64,000 bases of DNA from Tulasnella sp. 424. Its lineage: Eukaryota > Basidiomycota > Agaricomycetes > Cantharellales > Tulasnellaceae. Both the position numbers and the translations under genes were made by a program. Below the pieces are notes generated by a model. The model was not told the DNA's origin. It ran no database searches and was given only the letters and a program-made list of their open reading frames with translations. Location of the stretch: NCBI GenBank assembly GCA_019633425.1, contig WSUB01000145.1, forward strand, positions 1 to 64,000, written 5' to 3'. Positions 57,561-64,000 of the stretch are shown here, in pieces. How positions within the stretch are numbered: position 1 is the stretch's first letter; each line of letters starts with the position of its first letter.

Positions 57561-60417
57561 ATGCAAAAAGACAACAATCACGATGCCGGGCCTTCCGCAT
57601 TGCCTGACTCACCGTCCAATTCGGACCATGATACTTCCTCCGGTGGATTCCCGCAGACTGCTATGTTTGTAAGTCCTTCCCGAACCTCGGGGACAAGCTC
57701 AATTGACTCACCGAAACAACTTTTTCTCATAGAGGGAGAAACTCAACAGGCTTGCGAATCAGCGACTTGATATCTCCTCTATCGAATTCGTCAAGGACAG
57801 CCCCGAGTCGCGTGGAGGTTTTGCAACAGTTTCACGAGCCGTTTTGGCCTCTCCCTCCCGTGGTCAAGACAGAACGAGCCAATCTAATCCGACTAAAAAG
57901 GACGGTCTCGACTCACCTGGTCCTGCTGGAGAAGCGCCTCGGCGGCGGAAGGTCGGTGAAGCTCTACCTTTCGGGCCATTGACAATGACGATGGGCGGCT
58001 CATCAATTGAACTTTACAGGACGTGGCAGTCAAGAAAATGAACATCTCGGATGACCCAGCGCGAATATTAGGGGTAAGAAGACCCCGACCAATCACATAG
58101 TGGTTTCAGCTCTGAGCTCTTTCGGTGCAGTTGGCCCTCAGGGAAGCCGAATTCTTAGTTGGACTTTCTCACGAAAATATCATTACGCTCGAAGGGTTCG
58201 TCGAGGATTTGCCCGAGAATGTAGTCTGGCTGGTCTTTCCCTGGGCGGAGAACGGAAACTTGAGGAACTTTATTGCCTCAGCAGAATGGGAGATCCCCGA
58301 ACGAATCTCGCTTGTACGATCAACGTGCTTATTATAAAGCCACCTTTGACACTCTGCCGTCCAGATTTACGACGTGGCCGAGGGAGTCGAATACCTCCAT
58401 AGCCAACAACCCCCCATCCGCCACGGCGACCTCAAATCTGTACGTTCAGAGAGCATCATATTGAACCGCTAGCAAACATCGCTCTGACTTTTCAGATAAA
58501 CATATTGGTTAACTCCGAGTACCGCGCGGTAATTACCGACTTCGGATCCGCTCGCCGTGTCACAGCCGAGGATCTGAACAAGCAGATGAGACAAGCTGAA
58601 AACGAGCCGCAAGCAGGGTTGTCGCTGGAATCAAGCTTTTGCGGACCTACCAGTGCCATCAGCATCACGCTGACAAGTGATCAGTACACGCTTCGTTGGG
58701 CTGCTCCGGAGCTATTGAGAGAGGAGGAGGCTACTGTTGCGAGCGATACCTGGGCACTAGGGTGTATAGCGTACGAGGTAAGGTTCAGGCCACATATCGC
58801 TGCTAGTCGAGGCCCAAACATCGACTCCGAAAATAGGTAATGACCAACTCGATCCCGTTTCAAGATATCAAGGATGCCGTCGTCGTCATACGGATCATTC
58901 GGGGAGACCTCCCTTCCATCACCGACAACGCTCGGATGTCACTGATTCAGGCACTCTGTTCCATGATACTTGCGTGCTGGAGCATCGACCCGCGGAAACG
59001 ACCGACTGCTGAGAATTGCCGAGAGTCGTTCAGTTGGATGGTGAGCAATGGTAATTTTGGGTCGACTACGTGCAATTGACCAGGTTTGATATAGCCTATG
59101 ATTAGGCCAGACCCGATACGGACCGTGGATGCAGCCGCTTCTCGGGCTCGCTCTCCAGCACTTCTTATGCAGCTGGGATCGATGCATGTACGGCAGGGTG
59201 ACTACGCGAGCGCGAAAGACTTCTTCAAAGACGCCCTGGGAGGCTACGGAGATGTCGGCGACAGCAAAGGAAAGGCGACGGCGCTGGTCCAGCTGGCGCA
59301 GGTACATCGGCTTCGAAACGAGTACAGCCAGGCCGTGACATTCTACACCGAGGCCCTACAAATCCGCACCGACATTGACGACAGGCAGGGGAGAGCCTCC
59401 GCTCTTTGGGGTCTCGCTGAAGTGCATGGGGCTCGAACCGAGTACAGCGAAGCCGTGACATTCTACACCGAGGCCCTGCAAATCCGCACCGACATTGGCG
59501 ACAGGGAAGGGAGAGCCGACGCTATTTGGGGTCTTGCTGGGGTGCATCGAATGCGAAACGAGTACAGCCAGGCCGTGACACTGTACACCGAGGCCCTTCA
59601 AATCCGCACCGACATGGGCGACAGGCAGGGGAGAGCCGACGCTCTTCTATGTCTTGCTGAAATGCATCGGGTTCGAGACGAGTACAGCCAGGCGATCACG
59701 CTCTACACCGAGGCCCTCCAAATCTACACCGATATCGGCGACAGGCACAAGAGAGCCTCCACTCTGAAGGGTCTCGCTGACATACATCGGGTTCAAAGCG
59801 AGTACAGCCAGGCCGTGTCATTCTACACCGAGGCCCTCGAGATCCGCACCGACATCGGCGACAGGCAAGGGAGAGCCAACGCTCTTTTATGTCTTGCTGA
59901 AATGCATCGGCTTCGAAACGAGTACAGCCAGGCGATCACGCTCTACACCGAGGCCCTTCAAATCCGCACCGACATGGGCGACAGGCAGGGGAGAGCCGAC
60001 ATTCTTCTCTGTCTTGCTGAAATGCATCGGGTTCGAAACGAGTACAGCCAGGCGGTCACGCTCTACACAGAGGCCCTCGAAATCCGCACCGACGCCGGAG
60101 ACAGGCAAGGGAGAGCCGGCGCTCTTTGGGGCCTTGCCGGTGTACATCGGCTTCAAAGACAGTACAGCCAGGCCCTTCAGCATTTATCTGAAGCTCTGCA
60201 AGTTCAAAGCGATTTCGGCGACAGAAACGGAAGAGCATGGACTCTGATGTGCCTTGGCGACGTCCAGCGCGACCAGGACCAGCACGCAGACGCAAAACGC
60301 TTTTATGAACAGGCTGCCGGAATCTTTGGAGAATTAGGAGATACTTGGGGCGAAGAGGTGGTATTAGCTCGCGCCGCTACGGCGCGTCAACAACTCGAAC
60401 TGGCAGCGACCGAATGA
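57561..60417 (+). CDS. KT10: intact kinase-TPR protein, 10 TPRs
   Basis: Exons: 57561-57668, 57733-57951, 58020-58073, 58131-58313, 58365-58439, 58496-58777, 58837-59040, 59095-60417. They encode 815 residues. Exon 7 is one codon shorter than in the other copies. VAVKK, HGDLKS, DFG and 'WAAPELL' are present. The activation segment differs most from the rest ('FCGPTSAISITLTSDQYTL'). Exon 1 ends 'QTAMF' instead of 'PSAKL'. The ten TPRs include the block 'LLCLAEMHR' four times at intervals that point to duplication of whole repeat blocks. The stop is TGA rather than TAA. The shared 3' region follows in shortened form. Confidence 0.9.
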
Positions 60418-60539
60418 TCATGTTTCGAAAATCGACCGCGATTCATTTCTCAAAACCCGACTGCAGTTAATGTTGATGTACAAAATTGTAATCTACGTAC
60501 GGTGCCCTCTAAAATAGTGGCACTCCGCGCGTCTTGGTT

Positions 60540-60830
60540 GGGTCCGGTTCTCGTCATGCATTCGATTCGACTAGTTCGGGGCACCACGAGGCCAAGTCGT
60601 CTTTGATGAAGTCATATAGCTCGCGGGGGAACTTGAACCCTCTGAGACCTCCGCCTTCTACGACTAAAGGAAATGCATTGGGTGAGATTGTAGCCGCTTG
60701 CGGGGGGTGAGGCTTTGTGCATCAAGCAATCGACGTACTTCTCGCTTTGATCTAGGAGCGCGCTGGACTCGTTGCAGTCCATGACGCGCTCTGGAATATT
60801 CTCAGCATCGGGAATCTCGGGTGCTTACTC
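60540..60830 (-). pseudogene. Short relic of type II NADH dehydrogenase (module N, partial)
   Basis: The minus strand has 'VVEGGGLRGFKFPRELYDF' followed by 'IKDDLASWCPELVESNA' at about 60665-60560, then the preceding exon with a 'VMDCNESSALLDQ'-like piece at about 60790-60740. The rest of the enzyme is absent. Sequence from about 60830 on is unrelated to the other N modules. Confidence 0.7.
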
Positions 60831-61310
60831 TCCCTCAGTCCACCGAACCGCACTATTAGGCAGGACAACAGGTTCAATTCCGGATGCGTGAGAGGCACGG
60901 AGGAATAACAGGCACAAACACAGGAGGGACATTCATTACACTCCGGCGGGGCTCATAGGCTATGACCCCTCTAGTGAGGGTCTTATCACAAGGGGAGGCC
61001 GGTAATGTCCGGAGTCCGAACATGCGGCGGATGTGTGGGAAACGAGTGCCCATGTCCCGGGCATGTTTGAATTCGGGAAACGTACGTAGTTTTCTCAGCT
61101 AAAATCAATCCGATTAGCTTAGTTTAGCAGAAAATGCTCGGGTCGTATTTTGGATTCGGAAACGGCCCGAACATGGGCTGCTCTCTCTCGCATACTGGCG
61201 CTGTGTTCGAAGCCGGAACATTACCACTCTCCCCTTGTGTATAGCTCAACTCCGGCCCTATCTATGCTTTTTAGCTGCCTGCAGGACCTGCTTTGCCACC
61301 CAAACCATCA
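60830..61310. other. Spacer without recognised gene
   Basis: I see no gene and no match to the repeated modules in about 60850-61200. The last hundred bases resemble sequence just before the Ind1 relic at 53.8 kb (compare about 61250-61330 with 53815-53895). Confidence 0.35.
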
Positions 61311-62000
61311 CCAACTGTACCTCACCGACACTCTGCACGTTTCTGGCAGGTCTACTCCTGAGCGTTGTTGGCGAGCTAGAATCTCCATCAGCGCTGACGG
61401 AAGGAGTGATAGGCAGCTCGCCAGCCATCTTGAGGAACGTCGACCTTCGCGGAACATGGCAACGCCTTTCTTCGCGTCGATGAGGGCAACATCTTGAGGT
61501 GTCGATACGATTACAGCACCTGAACACGAAGAAGTACGTCAAACTGCCTTGAAAACCGTGTCGTGAAATAAGCAAGTGTACTGTCAACTTGCATCAACTG
61601 ACCGAGGGTCAACTGGACGTCGCCCGTTCCGGGAGGCATATCGATGACTAAAACATCCAAGTCCGGATGACCTTCACCACCGCGACCTCTCCAGTCAAGA
61701 TCAAACAGGAGCTGTTGGGCAGCTTTTTGAGCCATTAACCTCGCCATACGACGGCGGTACCGTCGGTCTGAGGGACCATAAACCCGATTGATTTGCATTG
61801 CAATCCGTAGTTTGAAACGGGATGATTGCGCCATCCAGTCTTGAGACGTTCGATGCGGTGGGCATGGTAAGCGAGCACGCAGCGGTTGTTTTGGCGGATC
61901 GCAATGTACAAAGGACTTGTTGGGACGGTGTGAGGGCATTGATACCGGGGCCGTCTCCTGCGGCTTGATGTGGAGCGTTCGGACCCCAAGCTGGACATTG
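61310..62000 (-). pseudogene. Relic of Ind1/NUBPL-type NTPase (module I, central part intact)
   Basis: The minus strand around 61740-61580 reads '[20 protein letters not shown]' then '[20 protein letters not shown]' and 'TLGQLMQVDS' in one frame. This is the exact Mrp/NBP35 signature region and lacks the frameshift of the 54-kb copy. '[16 protein letters not shown]' lies just upstream at about 61785-61735, in another frame. The exon with 'DAKKGVAMF' lies near 61490-61460, and the tail 'ELPITPSVSADGDSSSPTTL' at about 61420-61350. The region linking these two is shortened. The P-loop exon is missing, so it is a pseudogene. Confidence 0.82.
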
Positions 62001-63230
62001 CGGAAGAGTCGATCGTTGTATTTGCGGGGAGTATCAGTCTGAGAGGATCGCTTGGACTCAACAACGAGAGCGAGAGCTTGGTCTCCGAACAGCTAAAGCT
62101 GGTGGGCAATCGCTTTCGGACGCCGGAGCGTTATCTCCGTGGAGCCGATCTTGACTGACGTCCCTCACCCCTCGAAGCTCACAAGAGAAGAGGACGACTA
62201 TCACCTGGAACGCCTCCGAAGGGTGAACACCCATTGACGACTGGCTCGTTGCCAACTCTCGATTAATTTCCCTGCAGACTTTTCGCCCCATGACCGGCTT
62301 GCGGACCGACGGACTATCTTTCCTTGTTTGGAAGGTGGATAGAGTGAAGTGCATTGTCTCAACTCAGCTGGGACTTCTCTTTTTGGATAAAGGACCCTAA
62401 TTCAATCGAAGAGAAGGGACGCGTCTATGTTTACTGCGCGGACATTGCCAACGTCCAGCATGACGTCATGTATATAACGACAGGTTTGACACTTGGCCAT
62501 GCCGAGAATATTATGAATTGGGCCGCCAAGTGGATCGGCGTTTAGGCGGACCTCCACCAACAATACGCCCGTCCCTCCATATAATTCCTGTCCCGCGCGG
62601 CTTATAAGACCTGCGACACGTCAAACCAAGTTCGATACGTCCCCTCTCCCGTCCTCCTCTCCCCCTCCCCACCCCGCCCCCCCTCGTGATTAGTACGTTG
62701 CCACAGGACATACTGCGAAGTTCTTTTAACTGCCCTGTAATTGAGAACCTAGCGACCACACTGTGCCAGACGGTCCGATTGAGACCATTCGGAAAACACG
62801 TTGATCCCATTCCTCGCCTACCATTGACCCTCTTCGTTTTGGGAATCTCGACGCGGGCCTCCACGTGGCGAGTCCTGGGCAACGGACCTCTTTCCTGTCG
62901 ATCGACGGAAGAGGACGGCTAACCGCGTTTCTTTTGTAACGATCGTGTCTTCCTGTCATGTACTTCGATATTTCAATGAAGGTCGTGTAATCCCCCAACC
63001 AGATGGGAAAGTGAAAGTTCATCGGAGATCCTACGGGATACAGTGATATGCGACTAGTAACTACCGCGTCCTCCTCTTCGCCTTCCTCGGTCCCACCCCG
63101 TCAGAGGCAAGGAATATTCGGGGTCGTACGTCTCTAACTACTCCTCAGTCAGTCGTCCTTGTTCCCGCAGTCTCGGTAGACCCAGAACGGATTGGCCAAC
63201 GAGCGTCATTGCATGATCCTCCGGCGGGAG
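62000..63230. other. Spacer after the last Ind1 relic, including a second X segment
   Basis: About 62060-62180 resembles the start of the spacer after KT8 (46200-46270). About 63010-63100 is the second copy of the start of module X (compare 47210-47290). An open stretch at about 62350-62545 has no ATG at its head and no known motif. A C-rich tract lies at about 62640-62685. I call no gene. Confidence 0.35.
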
Positions 63231-63610
63231 TGATGCGAGCAAGCTCTGGGACGGCCGTGCCCCCTTACATCCTTAACAGGATTCTAGAGCGGTTCGGGAA
63301 AGGTGCCTCCTTCTCCAGCATCTACTAAGTACCAGTATCGACGCGACGTTGGCTGACGGTGAAGACGAAGTCTCCATCGGTCGTTTTCGAGCTTGGACCG
63401 TCGAGGATTTGTTCAGCGAAGAATCTCGACGAAACATCGAATGCGATTTGATTTTGCTGTTGAGGCGAGCATGACATTTATTACAAGTATCTCGGTTGTA
63501 TATGAAGGAGAGGAGATGTCCGTCTCTGAACGCAGGCCAGGGAATGTCGGGAACGAATTCGAGTTCCTTGTCACCCGTCCATTCCTCTCAGCTCCCTTCA
63601 ATCTGTGACG
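63230..63610 (-). pseudogene. Module C, partial copy (second segment only)
   Basis: The minus strand carries the 'NRIAFDVSSRFFAEQILDG' equivalent at about 63450-63400 and the 'FVFT' part near 63365. The first segment with the VLVKH motif is not found, because from about 63560 on the sequence joins another stretch. This is a truncated copy at a module boundary. Confidence 0.4.
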
Positions 63611-63689
63611 TGGTCTGCTCTTGGTACGGGGACTGAGTGCCACCTTCTCTGCCAGGTAACCGTCGTTGAGAATCTGGCTTGAGACCACC

Positions 63690-64000
63690 GTGGGGTTGAC
63701 AGAGATCTTATTCCGACTTTCTCGACGCACCGAGCGCCGTGGTTCCACTCGGAGAACCGACTTCCTTTCCTTTTAAGAGCGAGATGGCAAAGATTCAGGA
63801 GAAAGCTAAGAGGTTCTAGGTGATAACCCTCGCTTGGATGGTTCTATGATGTCACGGCTCTCGGGTTTCTTGCTATGGCAGTGGAGAACCCTCCAAATTA
63901 AGAAATGAACCTTCTCGCCGGGTCGATCGGGTATACAGAATGTGTTGGATGGGACGTGAGTGGCGTCTCCCTCGAGGGGGACGGATTAAAACGTTGCAAG
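63690..64000 (+). repeat. Module D at the right edge, suggesting another unit beyond the window
   Basis: About 63735-63985 matches module D upstream of KT1, KT2 and KT5 (for example the 'AGAACCGACTTC' and 'CTATGGCAGTGGAGA' cores). In the window, D precedes a kinase-TPR gene by about 0.5-1 kb in every other case, so an eleventh copy may start just beyond position 64000. Confidence 0.5.

Larger units (their letters stand above)
946..60417 (+). repeat. Ten-copy tandem array of kinase-TPR genes
   Basis: Ten paralogous eight-exon genes lie head to tail on the plus strand, with start-to-start distances of about 5.2 to 8.0 kb. Six of the eight exons are nearly invariant in length (73, 61-63, 25, 94 and 68-69 codons for exons 2 and 4-7, with a two-codon insertion in KT8 exon 2). 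Exon 1 has 36 or 37 codons where complete, exon 3 has 18 or 22, and the last exon varies by 120-base TPR units. Intergenic DNA is a mosaic of repeated modules, which shows that unequal exchange and segmental duplication shaped the locus. Confidence 0.95.

Noticed and set aside
946..60417. NLR/STAND genes with NACHT or NB-ARC
   Set aside because: No Walker A/B pair lies between the kinase and TPR parts. The only P-loop-like sequence belongs to the Ind1 relic on the other strand.
62354..62545. Small protein gene after the last Ind1 relic
   Set aside because: The open stretch starts at TTG, no ATG is available at its head, and it shows no similarity to other modules or known motifs.

Overview
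The window looks like nuclear DNA of a filamentous basidiomycete (Agaricomycotina-like). The reasons are genes split by very short GT-AG introns (about 50-70 bases), protein kinase domains with an HGD catalytic loop of the tyrosine-kinase-like type common in mushrooms, relics of mitochondrial genes, and no bacterial-style operons. The species cannot be named from sequence alone. I saw no rRNA, tRNA, CRISPR array or transposase gene, although small RNA genes cannot be excluded by eye.

The dominant structure is a tandem array of ten plus-strand paralogues, called KT1-KT10 here, starting at about 946, 7651, 13602, 20444, 26091, 32954, 38148, 43445, 49574 and 57561. Each has the same eight-exon plan, and all seven introns lie between codons (phase 0). 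The product has a short acidic Ser/Asp-rich N-terminus, a complete kinase domain, and a C-terminal array of 40-residue tetratricopeptide (TPR) repeats of the LGN/kinesin-light-chain type with a D-I-G-D-R-x-G-R-A linker. Predicted lengths are about 700 to 896 residues. The TPR count varies by whole units: 7, 7, 8, 8, 8, 7, 8, 8, 12 and 10 in KT1 to KT10. Seven copies look intact (KT2, 3, 4, 6, 7, 9, 10). KT1 and KT8 each carry one in-frame TAG, and KT5 has lost its start codon. KT9 has Arg in place of the catalytic lysine.

Between the genes lies a patchwork of recurring modules. Minus-strand relics of an alternative (type II, external) NADH dehydrogenase (module N) usually follow a kinase-TPR gene. 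Minus-strand relics of an Ind1/NUBPL (Mrp/NBP35-type) iron-sulfur P-loop NTPase form module I. Module C is a minus-strand spliced fragment of a family I do not recognise. Modules D, E, F, G and X are further repeated stretches without a recognised gene. Between KT1 and KT2 the order is N-I-C-D-F, and between KT5 and KT6 it is the same. Between KT4 and KT5 it is I-C-D-F, between KT2/KT3/KT4 it is N-N'-G/F, and between KT6/KT7/KT8 it is N-E-F. The ends of the window (D/F at the start, C/D at the end) suggest that the array continues on both sides.

Functionally the array resembles fungal repeat-bearing receptor families: one signalling domain joined to a rapidly changing, highly similar helical repeat array, multiplied in tandem, with active, decayed and catalytically altered members side by side. 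A role in recognition (self/non-self, pathogen or symbiont) is an inference from architecture, not shown by the sequence.
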